This document shows positions 1-8,023 of a DNA stretch of 23,251 nucleotides, in pieces. Position 1 is the stretch's first letter; every line of letters begins with the position of its first letter. This DNA comes from an uncultured Clostridia bacterium (GTDB taxonomy: Bacteria; Bacillota; Clostridia; Oscillospirales; Acutalibacteraceae): assembly GCA_947629295.1 (NCBI GenBank), contig CANRDH010000008.1, positions 1-23,251 of the forward strand, given 5' to 3'. The position numbers were made by a program, and so were the translations under genes. The notes under the pieces were generated by a model. The model had not been told where the DNA came from. It did no database searches and saw nothing but the letters and a program-made list of their open reading frames with translations.

Positions 1-1148
1 AGTCAATAAAGTATATCGGAGCGGATGATCCCGATATCGACCTTTTTGAAAGCCAATATGATGTACCTGAGGGAATGTGTTATAATTCATATATCATTCT
101 TGATGACAAAATCGCCGTATTAGATACGGTTGACAAAAGGGTGACCGAAGAATGGCTTGCAAATCTTGATAAGGTTCTTAACGGAAGAACACCGGATTAC
201 CTTGTGATAAATCACCTTGAGCCCGACCATTCTTCAAATATTGTGAAGATCGCCGAAAAATATCCGGATATGAAGCTTATCGGTAATGCAAAGACCTTTG
301 CAATGCTGCCGCAGTTCTTTGATTTCAATTTTGAAGGAAGAACGGTTACCGTAAAAGAGGGAGATACAATAGACCTCGGCTCGCATAAGCTTACATTCTA
401 TATGGCTCCCATGGTACATTGGCCGGAGGTAATGGTAACATATGAGCAGACAGAGGGCGTGCTGTTTTCCGCAGACGGCTTCGGAAAATTCGGTGTAATG
501 GATGCCGACCCCGATGATTGGGCTTGTGAGGCAAGAAGATATTACTTCAATATATGCGGCAAATACGGCGCACAGGTACAAGCCCTTCTGAAAAAGGCAA
601 GCACCCTTGATATAAAGACGATTTGTCCGCTTCACGGACCTATCCTCAGTGAAAACCTCGAATATTATATAAATCTTTATGATACATGGAGCAAATATGA
701 GCCTGAAACCGAGGGTATCTTTGTAGTATATTCGTCCATACATGGAAATACAAAACAGGCTGCACTGAAGCTTTATGATATGCTTAAGGAAAGAACTAAT
801 GATAAAATCGCGATTTCCGACCTTACAAGAAGTGATATGGGCGAAAATATCGAGGACGCATTCCGCTACAGCAAAATGGTTATGCTTTCTCCCTCATATG
901 ACGGCGGTATTTTCCCGATAGCAAATGACTTTCTGCATCATCTGCTGATAAAGGGATTCAAAAACAGAAAGGTCGCTGTTGTGGAAAACGGCTCGTGGGC
1001 GCCGTCCGCAGGAAAGGTAATGCGTGAGTATTTTGAAAAAATGAAGGGTATTGAGCTTTGCGATGTAAGCGTAACGATCAAATCCACTCTAAATGAAGAT
1101 ACTGTCAGAAAGCTTGAAGAACTGGCAGACGCCATAGTAAGTGCATAA
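1..1148 (+). CDS. fprA: FprA-family flavodiiron protein (A-type flavoprotein), 5' end cut by the window
   Basis: Cytoplasmic diiron/FMN enzyme that reduces O2 to water (or NO to N2O), protecting anaerobes from oxygen. The reading frame is open from base 3, and the residues before the first Met at 75 (SIKYIGADD... FESQYDVPEG) match the usual N-terminus of the family, so the true start lies upstream of the window and only about ten residues are missing. Counting from the Met at 75, the metallo-beta-lactamase-like domain shows the diiron ligands HxExDH at 47-52, His115 in MVHWPE and Asp134 in SADGFG, then CPLHGP. A C-terminal flavodoxin domain begins at IFVVYSSIHGNTKQAA, the FMN phosphate loop. 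No rubredoxin extension follows. It is the only plus-strand gene here, converges on the minus-strand transglutaminase-like gene and ends in a strong terminator. Family assignment is secure; O2 versus NO preference cannot be read from sequence. Confidence 0.95.
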   Translation, partial: SIKYIGADDPDIDLFESQYDVPEGMCYNSYIILDDKIAVLDTVDKRVTEEWLANLDKVLNGRTPDYLVINHLEPDHSSNIVKIAEKYPDMKLIGNAKTFAMLPQFFDFNFEGRTVTVKEGDTIDLGSHKLTFYMAPMVHWPEVMVTYEQTEGVLFSADGFGKFGVMDADPDDWACEARRYYFNICGKYGAQVQALLKKASTLDIKTICPLHGPILSENLEYYINLYDTWSKYEPETEGIFVVYSSIHGNTKQAALKLYDMLKERTNDKIAISDLTRSDMGENIEDAFRYSKMVMLSPSYDGGIFPIANDFLHHLLIKGFKNRKVAVVENGSWAPSAGKVMREYFEKMKGIELCDVSVTIKSTLNEDTVRKLEELADAIVSA

Positions 1149-1164
1149 AACATAAAACACACAT

Positions 1165-1211
1165 AACCCCCGAAACAAGTCGTTCAGACTTTGGTTCGGG
1201 GGTTGTTTTTA
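1165..1211 (+). terminator. Intrinsic terminator of the flavodiiron gene
   Basis: A perfect 10-bp stem, AACCCCCGAA (1165-1174) with TTCGGGGGTT (1195-1204), is followed by GTTTTT. It lies 16 bases after the stop codon, between two convergent genes. On the other strand no U-rich tract follows the stem directly, so it should act mainly rightward. Confidence 0.9.
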
Positions 1212-1236
1212 ATATTCATATGTCTGACGCTGCAAA

Positions 1237-2559
1237 TCAGTTTTTATTTGCCACGATATTCAGATTTACTCTTATCGTGCGCCTCTCCTCATTTTTCAGC
1301 AGTTTTATTCCCGTACGGTCAATCGTATGATCGCTGTCAAGGATCCCGTTTGCAAGCTCTATATAATGATATATTCTATGATTCGGCGCCTCGAACAGTG
1401 TATTTATACAATCCTCATATCCAAGGTCGTCACCCACAGTGATATACAGGTAATTATTGCCGCTGTTAGCGCAGCTCACTATATCGGATACCATTTCACG
1501 GTCGGTTTCGTTATCAAATTTATCAATTTTAATGCCGTCAATATTATAGTAATTCATCACCATTGAATTACATTCCGGTAGGAAATAATTAACATTCTGC
1601 TGATTCTCCGAGCCGACGACAGGATCAATCTTATGATTTTTTTCAATCTCATATGTGCTGAGATTGAAAAACTCATAGTTTATTACCTCTTCCCCATCGT
1701 TCCATGTCGGATCAACATGATACCAGCTATTGTCAAGCTCAACAATATTCCACATATGCCTTACATCGTCGGCATAGCCCTTCACGGTATAGCTCGGTAT
1801 CCCGGCATCTGCCAGAAGTATCTGAAGCGCTTTTGAATATCCCTCGCAAACAGCAGAGCCTTCCACTATTGCTCCATACGGAGTAAAATACTGCCAGCCG
1901 TCGGAAATACTGTTTACACCGTCCGCATAACTGCATTTGCTCAGCAGTCTGTCATGAAGAAGCTTCTCCTTTTGAAAATCATCATCTATTTCGTCTATTC
2001 CGTCGAGAAGTCCTTCCATATTCTCAGACATTCTCTCTATATAATCATCGCACTCCTCTGAGGATATCTGTGAATAACATTCTATTACCGTATTTCCGTT
2101 ATCATAGGCATATCCGAATACATTATTTATCCAGAATATCTCAGGATGGTCTGTCATAAATGCATCCAATGCCCGCTTTACAGATTCCTCAGCCATCTCC
2201 GTATTCGATACCACAATATATTGCGTTTTATAATATCCGTTTTCACCCTTTTGTCCGTTTATATAGTAAAGATTCCTGTTAAGTTTATGATACACATACC
2301 TTTCATTTTCATCACTCAGGGTTTGGTATGCGTAATCACAATCAAGTGCCGCATTCTTATTTTCAGGCACAAATATCTCACTGTTTATTTTACGGTAGTT
2401 TGTTTCCTTCTCGCTTACCGGTTCAATACTTACCGCTTCCAGCCCCTGCTTACTTTCGCCTTTGAGGCTGTTTACGATAAGCAATACACATGAAATAACA
2501 AGGGTAAATGAAAAACCGAAAAACAAAGTATATAGTATTCGGGCTATATTTTTTCTCAT
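1237..2559 (-). CDS. Membrane-anchored transglutaminase-like protein
   Basis: A 440-residue protein with one N-terminal membrane segment (about residues 8-30) and a long, probably extracellular part. Residues about 190-290 carry a transglutaminase/protease-like core with the Cys-His-Asp triad in order: Cys238 in GSAVCEGYS, His268 in VRHMWN and Asp283 in HVDPTWND. This is the pattern of bacterial transglutaminase-core proteins, usually cysteine proteases or peptide-modifying enzymes outside the cell. The flanking regions, about 35-185 and 300-440, match nothing I recognise. It is the last gene after rsmD, coaD and the coiled-coil gene, with a 64-base gap that holds a small imperfect hairpin (2605-2620) but no clear promoter. 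The start codon has only a weak ribosome site (AAAGAGTG). The substrate is unknown; the catalytic triad makes it likely active. Confidence 0.8.
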   Translation of the reverse strand: MRKNIARILYTLFFGFSFTLVISCVLLIVNSLKGESKQGLEAVSIEPVSEKETNYRKINSEIFVPENKNAALDCDYAYQTLSDENERYVYHKLNRNLYYINGQKGENGYYKTQYIVVSNTEMAEESVKRALDAFMTDHPEIFWINNVFGYAYDNGNTVIECYSQISSEECDDYIERMSENMEGLLDGIDEIDDDFQKEKLLHDRLLSKCSYADGVNSISDGWQYFTPYGAIVEGSAVCEGYSKALQILLADAGIPSYTVKGYADDVRHMWNIVELDNSWYHVDPTWNDGEEVINYEFFNLSTYEIEKNHKIDPVVGSENQQNVNYFLPECNSMVMNYYNIDGIKIDKFDNETDREMVSDIVSCANSGNNYLYITVGDDLGYEDCINTLFEAPNHRIYHYIELANGILDSDHTIDRTGIKLLKNEERRTIRVNLNIVANKN

Positions 2560-2623
2560 ACTATCACTCTTTACTGACGCTGTTTCAAACCAATTTAAAA
2601 GTTACTGCCGCAAAGCGCAGATT

Positions 2624-3109
2624 TTATTGTTTTTTTGTTTTATTCTGAGCCGCGCCCTTCTGTTGATACGACTGGAGGCTTGAGCGTGTTTTTTTAAGGT
2701 CGGAGAGATTTTTGCTCAGCTCCTCGTCCGCCTTTTTCATAATTCCGTCTATATAGGAATTTGCAGCCTTTTTTATTTCAGCTGCTTGATGATTTGCATT
2801 AAAGATTATTTCATTTGCCTTCTGCTGTGCCTGCTTTACAATCTCGCTTTGCTGAACCATTGCCCTAGCTCTTTCCTCAGCAGCCTGAACGATACGCTCA
2901 GCCTCATCTCTCGAATTATTCAGAATATTGGTTCTGTCAGCGGCTATACTTTTTGCCTGCTTTACCTCGACAGGGAGATTTGTCCTCATTTCCTCAATGA
3001 TTTCTCTCAGCCTTTCGGTATTTACAACAGTTTTTCCTCCGCTGAGCGGCAGGGTAAAAGCCTCATCAAGTACGCCCTGAAGATCATCAATCAGCATTTC
3101 AATTTTCAT
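2624..3109 (-). CDS. Coiled-coil protein, DivIVA/ATPase-subunit-like, following coaD
   Basis: A 161-residue soluble, highly charged protein. After a short N-terminal part (1-45) with LPLSGGKTVVNTERL, residues about 45-145 are rich in Ala, Glu, Lys, Gln and Arg with heptad spacing, for example EAERIVQAAEERARAMVQQ, as expected for a long coiled coil. The tail is basic (KTKKQ). No catalytic motif is visible. Similar proteins beside coaD in Clostridia are often named ATPase or V-type ATPase subunit H-like only because of the coiled coil; the role is unknown, and a DivIVA-like scaffold is another possibility. Its start codon lies 1 base after the coaD stop, so the two are almost certainly translationally coupled. 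Confidence 0.7.
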   Translation of the reverse strand: MKIEMLIDDLQGVLDEAFTLPLSGGKTVVNTERLREIIEEMRTNLPVEVKQAKSIAADRTNILNNSRDEAERIVQAAEERARAMVQQSEIVKQAQQKANEIIFNANHQAAEIKKAANSYIDGIMKKADEELSKNLSDLKKTRSSLQSYQQKGAAQNKTKKQ

Positions 3110-3110
3110 T

Positions 3111-3599
3111 TCAATTTCTCCTTTGTCTTATTCTGCGCAAAATTTCGCTCTGTACACAATCCGGAACAAACGGTGAAATATCCCCTCCGAGAAGTCCCAC
3201 CTGCTTGACTATACTCGAGCTGAGATACATATTCTCCGAGCTTGTTGTCAGGAATACGGTTTCAATTTTCTTATTCAGCTTGCTGTTGGTAAGAGCCATC
3301 TGAAATTCATATTCAAAATCCGATACCGCTCTTAATCCCTTTACAATGACGTCGGCATTGTACTGCGCCGCAAAATCAACCAATAATCCGTCAAAACCGG
3401 CAATCTCTATATTCGGTATATCCTGCACGGATTTTTTCAGAAGATCTTTTCTCTCCTCTATAGTAAACCAAGGATCCTTAGCCACATTTACCAGTACTGC
3501 TACTATAACCTTATCGAATATTTTTGCGGCTCTTTTTATTATGTCAATATGACCGTACGTTACGGGATCAAAGCTTCCCGGACAAATTGCTGTTGACAT
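3111..3599 (-). CDS. coaD: Phosphopantetheine adenylyltransferase
   Basis: Cytoplasmic enzyme for the fourth step of coenzyme A synthesis: 4'-phosphopantetheine + ATP gives dephospho-CoA + pyrophosphate. At 162 residues it has the usual family length. The nucleotidyltransferase signature is at the N-terminus: CPGSFDPVTYGH, with the TxGH ATP-binding motif at Thr14-His17. The GLRAVSDFEYE segment and the late SSENMYLSSSIVK motif (the family's ISSTxVR region) are also present. It lies 19 bases after rsmD, a very common pairing in Firmicutes, and 1 base before the coiled-coil gene. Confidence 0.97.
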   Translation of the reverse strand: MSTAICPGSFDPVTYGHIDIIKRAAKIFDKVIVAVLVNVAKDPWFTIEERKDLLKKSVQDIPNIEIAGFDGLLVDFAAQYNADVIVKGLRAVSDFEYEFQMALTNSKLNKKIETVFLTTSSENMYLSSSIVKQVGLLGGDISPFVPDCVQSEILRRIRQRRN

Positions 3600-3618
3600 T
3601 CAGACCACTTCCTTAAAT

Positions 3619-4161
3619 CTATACATCGGGCTCAGTATAAACGCTTATAATTATCTTGCCGTAACGGTAGTTTTTTTTCAGCTTAAAATTTCCCGTACTG
3701 TCAGGCAGTTCCTCATCCTTAGGATGCTCGCATATGATACAGCCCTTCGGACTGACCGCTTTCGGCACAAGTTCAAGAGCCTTCTGCAAAAGTCCTGTCC
3801 TATACGGCGGATCCAAAAAAACAACATCAAATTTTTCCATTGTACCCGACAAAAAGGAAATCGTATCCGATGCCCTGACTATCGCTTTGTTTTCAAAGCC
3901 GCATAATTCAATATTTCTTTTTATTATATTCAACGACTTTTTACTGTTATCAATAAAATATGCCTTTTCCGCACCTCTGCTTAATGCTTCAATTCCCATT
4001 TGACCGGAGCCGGCAAAGGCGTCAAGAAAAACACTTCCCTCAATACTAAACTGTATTATGCTGAATATGGATTCCTTGATTGCATCGGCCGTGGGACGCA
4101 CATCATCCCCCACCGGCGTTTCAAGTCTCCTTCCTCTTGCACTGCCTGTTATAACTCTCAT
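3619..4161 (-). CDS. rsmD: 16S rRNA (guanine-966-N2)-methyltransferase
   Basis: SAM-dependent methyltransferase that modifies G966 (E. coli numbering) of 16S rRNA during 30S assembly. The 180-residue protein has the family N-terminus MRVITGSARGRRL, the conserved VRPTADAIKESIF segment, SAM-binding motif I FLDAFAGSGQMGIEA (about 45-59) and the catalytic DPPY at 117-120. AAGGA lies about ten bases upstream of the ATG. It is the first gene of the rsmD-coaD unit, expressed from the promoter at 4298-4326 after a roughly 130-base leader that can form several hairpins. Confidence 0.96.
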   Translation of the reverse strand: MRVITGSARGRRLETPVGDDVRPTADAIKESIFSIIQFSIEGSVFLDAFAGSGQMGIEALSRGAEKAYFIDNSKKSLNIIKRNIELCGFENKAIVRASDTISFLSGTMEKFDVVFLDPPYRTGLLQKALELVPKAVSPKGCIICEHPKDEELPDSTGNFKLKKNYRYGKIIISVYTEPDV

Positions 4162-4297
4162 AAAACCCTATTCCTTATCAGTAATTGCCGCACCGGGCTC
4201 CATTTTTTTATAATATGTCATTTCCGATAATTTTCCGGAATTGCATTAAAAAAAATGCGATTGTCTGTCGAATTTGGGAGATAATACTCCCCATCTA

Positions 4298-4326
4298 ATT
4301 ATCGGAAAAATACCCAAAAATGTCAA
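4298..4326 (-). promoter_or_regulatory. Sigma-A-type promoter for rsmD-coaD
   Basis: Read on the minus strand: TTGACA (4321-4326), a 17-base spacer, then GATAAT (4298-4303). An A-rich tract lies directly upstream of the -35. The predicted start, near 4291, falls in a short stem GGGAG/CTCCC (4276-4291), so the mRNA would begin with a hairpin. A 9-bp inverted repeat, CCGATAATT (4224-4232) and AATTATCGG (4297-4305), overlaps the -10. Confidence 0.8.
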
Positions 4327-4352
4327 TAGTTTTTTTGCATAGCTATAAAAAA

Positions 4353-6230
4353 TTATTCCCCTGTTTTATTATCACTATTTACAACAGGAGTGTCATCCTC
4401 CGGCGCACGGTAATAATTATACACAGCCTCCGCCGCAGGTCTTGTCATACCTTTAACCTGCATAAGCTCCTCTATTTCTGCCGCCTTTATCCTGTCTGCG
4501 GTTTTAAACCGCAGCATAAGAGCCTTTGCTCTCGTTTCTCCAATACCGTCTATATCGGTAAGGCTTGTAGCAAAGGAACGCTTGCTGTGTTTTTTTCTGT
4601 GATAACCTATGGCAAAACGATGAACCTCATCCTGTATGCCCGAAATCAAAGTAAAGGCCCTGCGCTTGGAGCTTATGGTTATTTCATGCCCCTCGTCGGT
4701 TATTGCCCTTGTCCTGTGGCGGTTGTCCTTAACCATACCGAAAAGAGGTATATCCAGACCGAATTTTTCAAGCACGGGACGTACTGCGGAAACCTGTCCC
4801 TTACCTCCGTCAAGAAGTATAAGGTCGGGAAGCTGTCCGAAGCCCTCCCCGCTGTCGGGATTTTTGAAATACTCCTCAAACCGTCTTGTGAGAACTTCAT
4901 TCATAGAGCCGTAATCGTTCTGTCCGGTAAAGCCCTTTATCTGAAATTTACGATATGCTTTCTTATAGGGTCTGCCATCCTTGTAGACAATCATACCCGC
5001 AACATTATCACTTCCCGCATGGTGTGAAATATCATATGATTCAATATATTGCGGAGGCTTTGAAAGCCCCAGAAGCCTTGCAAGCTCGTCAAGAGCGGTA
5101 AGCTCATAACCGAGATGTCCGTGACTTTGTGCAAGACTTTCGGCTGCATTTTCGCGGCTCATTTCTATTATGCGCATATTTTCTCCCTTTTGAGGATGAT
5201 TGAGCTTTACGCTTTTTCCCCGCTTTTCGCTCAGCCATTCACACAAAAGGCTCTCATCCTCAACCTCTCCGTCAAGAGAAATAACGGGAGGGATATTATC
5301 TCTTATTGAATAATACTGCTGTATGAATTCACTGCGCAACGAGGGTAAATCAGGGTTTTCACCTGCGTCACGGATAATGAAATCCTCCTTATCGTAAAGT
5401 CTGCCGTTTTTAAAGCGTATAACTGCAAAGCAGGCCTCCAGCCCCTCTGTTATGACTGCTATCGCGTCCTGCTCCTTTACATTTGCCTCAACTACATTTT
5501 GCTTTTCGGATATTTTTCTGACCGCGCTTATCCTGTCACGCAGCTTTGCGGCAAGCTCATAATCAAGATTTTCGGCAGCGTCATTCATTTTTTCCGTCAT
5601 AAGCCTTATACAGTCCGAGTCCCCCGATTTCAGGAAGCTTATCGCAGCGTCAACACTTTCGTTATATTCCTCCAACGAAAGCTTCCCGCTGCACGGAGCC
5701 GAGCATTGCTTAATATAATAATTGAGGCACGGTCTGCCCTTTCCTATATCACGGGGAAAAACCTTTCCGCAGTTTGGCAGACGGAAAATTTTAATCGCCT
5801 CATCAACAGCGTTTTTGGCATACCATGCGCTCATATAAGGACCGAGGTACATGGCGCCGTCATCCTTTTGCTGCATTTCAAATGTTATTTTTCTCCATTT
5901 GTCATTTGATATACGTATATACCTGTATCCCTTATCATCCTTGAGAAGGATATTATATTTTGGTCTATGCTGTTTTATAAGACTGCATTCCAGAACCAAT
6001 GCTTCAAATTCACTGTTGCATATTATATAATCGAACCTATCGACGTTCATCACCATTCTGCGAACCTTTTCCGAATGATTCTTATCCGAGCCGAAATACT
6101 GACTTACCCTGTTTTTCAGAGCTTTGGCTTTTCCTATATATATTATTTCATTTTTTTCATTTTTCATTATATAGACGCCCGGTTTAAGCGGAAGGTGCAT
6201 GGCTTTTTCCCGCAGCTCCTTAATATTCAA
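4353..6230 (-). CDS. uvrC: Excinuclease ABC subunit C
   Basis: Dual-incision nuclease of nucleotide excision repair, acting with UvrA and UvrB. I place the start at a TTG at 6230, because AGGGGTGG lies four bases upstream (6235-6242) and the protein then begins MNIKELREKA as in relatives, giving 625 residues. Domains: GIY-YIG nuclease with GVY (18-20) and YIG (31-33) for the 3' cut; four cysteines at about 154, 168, 176 and 180, matching the spacing of the Fe-S ligands reported for UvrC; a UVR helix pair for UvrB contact (about 214-234); an RNase H-like nuclease for the 5' cut with Asp400 (YDIS) and Asp474 (LLDGGKGQ); and C-terminal helix-hairpin-helix repeats (about 555-610). It begins 22 bases after the ptsH terminator with no promoter that I could find between them. 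No LexA-like box was seen. Confidence 0.97.
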   Translation of the reverse strand: MNIKELREKAMHLPLKPGVYIMKNEKNEIIYIGKAKALKNRVSQYFGSDKNHSEKVRRMVMNVDRFDYIICNSEFEALVLECSLIKQHRPKYNILLKDDKGYRYIRISNDKWRKITFEMQQKDDGAMYLGPYMSAWYAKNAVDEAIKIFRLPNCGKVFPRDIGKGRPCLNYYIKQCSAPCSGKLSLEEYNESVDAAISFLKSGDSDCIRLMTEKMNDAAENLDYELAAKLRDRISAVRKISEKQNVVEANVKEQDAIAVITEGLEACFAVIRFKNGRLYDKEDFIIRDAGENPDLPSLRSEFIQQYYSIRDNIPPVISLDGEVEDESLLCEWLSEKRGKSVKLNHPQKGENMRIIEMSRENAAESLAQSHGHLGYELTALDELARLLGLSKPPQYIESYDISHHAGSDNVAGMIVYKDGRPYKKAYRKFQIKGFTGQNDYGSMNEVLTRRFEEYFKNPDSGEGFGQLPDLILLDGGKGQVSAVRPVLEKFGLDIPLFGMVKDNRHRTRAITDEGHEITISSKRRAFTLISGIQDEVHRFAIGYHRKKHSKRSFATSLTDIDGIGETRAKALMLRFKTADRIKAAEIEELMQVKGMTRPAAEAVYNYYRAPEDDTPVVNSDNKTGE

Positions 6231-6251
6231 AAAACCACCCCTGATTAAATA

Positions 6252-6285
6252 CAAAAAGAGTGTATTATTCCAAATAATACACTCT
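6252..6285 (-). terminator. Intrinsic terminator after ptsH
   Basis: A 13-bp perfect stem with a 3-base loop (6257-6285; arms GAGTGTATTATT and AATAATACACTC) is followed on the minus strand by TTTTTGT. It lies 22 bases after the HPr stop codon and just 22 bases before the uvrC start. Confidence 0.9.
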
Positions 6286-6307
6286 CATCTCCGGTTTCAA
6301 AAAATCA

Positions 6308-6571
6308 TTACTCAGCAAAGCCGGACTGTACAAGCTTAATAAGGCTGTCTACTGCTGCTTCTTCATCTGTGCCGTCAGCGATAACCTTTATGGTAGTTCC
6401 ACCCACAATACCAAGTGAAAGCACACCGAGAAGGCTCTTTGCATTTACTCTTCTTTCTTCCTTTTCAACCCAGATAGAAGATTTGAACTCATTGGCCTTC
6501 TGGATGAAGAAGGTAGCAGGACGAGCATGAAGACCTACCTGATTCTGAACCAATACTTCTTTAACGTACAT
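6308..6571 (-). CDS. ptsH: HPr phosphocarrier protein
   Basis: Small cytoplasmic phosphocarrier (87 residues, normal length) that passes phosphate from enzyme I to sugar-specific EIIA proteins. The active-site histidine is His15 in GLHARPA. The regulatory serine Ser46 in NAKSLLGVLSLG is present, so it should also be a target of HPr kinase/phosphorylase and act in CcpA-type catabolite repression. Because His15 is intact, it is HPr and not the Crh paralogue. A strong GAGGAGG ribosome site lies eight bases before the ATG. It stands alone with its own promoter and terminator; no ptsI is adjacent, which is common in Clostridia. Confidence 0.96.
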   Translation of the reverse strand: MYVKEVLVQNQVGLHARPATFFIQKANEFKSSIWVEKEERRVNAKSLLGVLSLGIVGGTTIKVIADGTDEEAAVDSLIKLVQSGFAE

Positions 6572-6662
6572 AACAAAATCCTCCTCAAAAAATTCTACCC
6601 CAAAACATACTTTTTTAAGTGCGCCATGATTTATTAATATCTATGCCGCTGTGTATACTGTA

Positions 6663-6690
6663 ATTATAGCACAATTTTAACTATAATCAA
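6663..6690 (-). promoter_or_regulatory. Promoter of ptsH
   Basis: Minus strand: TTGATT (6685-6690), a 16-base spacer, then TATAAT (6663-6668) preceded by TG one base upstream (extended -10). The leader to the ptsH start is about 85 bases. Confidence 0.75.
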
Positions 6691-7288
6691 CCATTTTCAA
6701 AAACTTTTGAGGTTTAAACGATATAAAAAGGAAGTAAAGCATAAGTTTTTGTGCAAAGTAACAATAAAGTTAATTTTTATTGTGGTTTTATACCTATTTC
6801 AAGGTATAAAATTAAATAAAACGAATATATATACCGCGTTTTTGCATATTTATTCATCATACTAATTCAATTTTCTACACGTTTTATTGAAATTCGTCAT
6901 ATTTCAGATGAATGATTAAATTACTCTTAAATTCGCTGTTGGAATTTGTTTATTTTATCAATAGACAATTTCAATTATTTTCGACTGCCGAGTACAAATA
7001 TTATAATTTTTTTGCATATATACATTTTCGAAAGAATTTTAAACAAAACCAATACTTCCATTTTGTAGGATATGCCAATTTATCAAAAAAATACTGTATA
7101 ATTTGCACGAGAAAATTATTTTTAATATTTATAAAATAAAAATATCTGCAAAGGCATATATAATACAATAATATCCTTTACGTTAAAATAATGTCAATCA
7201 CGAATAACTGTGTTAATACTGTACATTCCGTATGATTAAGTTTTATCTATGAAATATCGCCTGCAACGCATTTTGGAATTATATATGC
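6691..7288. other. AT-rich gap between trmD and ptsH with inverted repeats
   Basis: About 600 bases without a convincing gene. It holds two neighbouring inverted repeats: ACAATAAA/TTTATTGT (6761-6783) and TTTTATACCT/AGGTATAAAA (6786-6811). Neither is followed by a clean U tract. Just downstream of trmD is a weak imperfect hairpin (AAAGG-ATAT with ATATGCCTTT, about 7151-7180) followed by U-rich sequence, which could be a leaky terminator. A promoter-like site lies at 7168-7197. A 75-codon plus-strand frame at 6912-7139 is AT-driven and unsupported. Confidence 0.6.
7168..7197 (-). promoter_or_regulatory. Orphan sigma-A-like promoter in the trmD-ptsH gap
   Basis: Minus strand: TTGACA (7192-7197), an 18-base spacer, then TATTAT (7168-7173). 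No gene with a ribosome site begins within the next 450 bases. It could start a non-coding transcript or a long ptsH leader, or be a chance match in AT-rich DNA. Confidence 0.4.
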
Positions 7289-8023
7289 TCAATTATTCTC
7301 ACTTATGCTTCTCAGATATTTTTTGTCTTCCTCTGTGAGTACGGCGCTTTCAAGCATATCGGGACGCTTTTTGTAAGTTTCCTCAAGAGATTTCTGTCTT
7401 CGCCATTTTTCTATATTTGCATGATGGCCGCTTATCAGTATTTCGGGAATCTCCACTCCGCGCCAAACCGCAGGCTTAGTATATTGCGGATATTCAAGAA
7501 GTCCGGCGAAATGGCTTTCTTCGCTGAAGCATAAATCATCTGATAATACCCCCGGAACAAGCCTGCTGAGAGAATCGGCAAGCACAAGGGCAGGAAGCTC
7601 TCCGCCTGTCAGTACATAATCACCTATTGATATTTCTTCATCAATAAATTCATCCAGCACACGCTGATCCACGCCTTCGTAATGACCGCATAATATTGTA
7701 ATGCAGTCATATTCCAAAAGCTCCCTCAGCTTTTCCTGTGTAAGAGTTTTTCCTTTCGGGGACATAAATATACAGCGGGGTTTTTTACCTATATCGGCAC
7801 ATATACTTTCAATGCACAGCGCAATCGGCTCCGCCTTCATAAGCATACCCATTCCTCCGCCGTAAGTTGTATCATCAACCTTTTTATGCTTGTCAAGCGC
7901 AAAATCCCTGAGCTGATGGCATACAACCTCTATCGCACCCTTTTTTCTCGCTCTCCCAATTATGCTCTCACTCATCACTTTCTCACACATTTCAGGGAAA
8001 AGCGTGATTATATCAATCCTCAT
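7289..8023 (-). CDS. trmD: tRNA (guanine-37-N1)-methyltransferase
   Basis: SPOUT-class methyltransferase that makes m1G37 next to the anticodon and prevents +1 frameshifting. With the ATG at 8023 the protein has 244 residues and starts MRIDIITLFPEM, the family N-terminus; the frame is open further upstream (to a TTG at 8041) but that extension is not conserved. Signature segments: YGGGMGM, the trefoil-knot SAM site GHYEGVDQRV, and SIGDYVLTGGELPAL. The start overlaps the 3' end of rimM by 11 bases, so translation is probably coupled. rplS (L19), often next in this cluster, does not follow. Confidence 0.97.
   Translation of the reverse strand: MRIDIITLFPEMCEKVMSESIIGRARKKGAIEVVCHQLRDFALDKHKKVDDTTYGGGMGMLMKAEPIALCIESICADIGKKPRCIFMSPKGKTLTQEKLRELLEYDCITILCGHYEGVDQRVLDEFIDEEISIGDYVLTGGELPALVLADSLSRLVPGVLSDDLCFSEESHFAGLLEYPQYTKPAVWRGVEIPEILISGHHANIEKWRRQKSLEETYKKRPDMLESAVLTEEDKKYLRSISENN

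Noticed and set aside
4320..5027. 235-codon open frame on the plus strand
   Set aside because: It lies wholly antisense to uvrC, has no ribosome site and a cysteine-rich, unlikely composition; it is a shadow of the uvrC frame.
6231..6300. LexA/SOS box before uvrC
   Set aside because: No match to the Gram-positive GAAC-N4-GTTC type box was found near the uvrC start.
6912..7139. 75-codon plus-strand frame in the AT-rich gap
   Set aside because: Composition (Phe, Leu, Ile, Tyr, Lys, Asn) follows from the AT richness, there is no ribosome site before the ATG, and no domain is recognisable.
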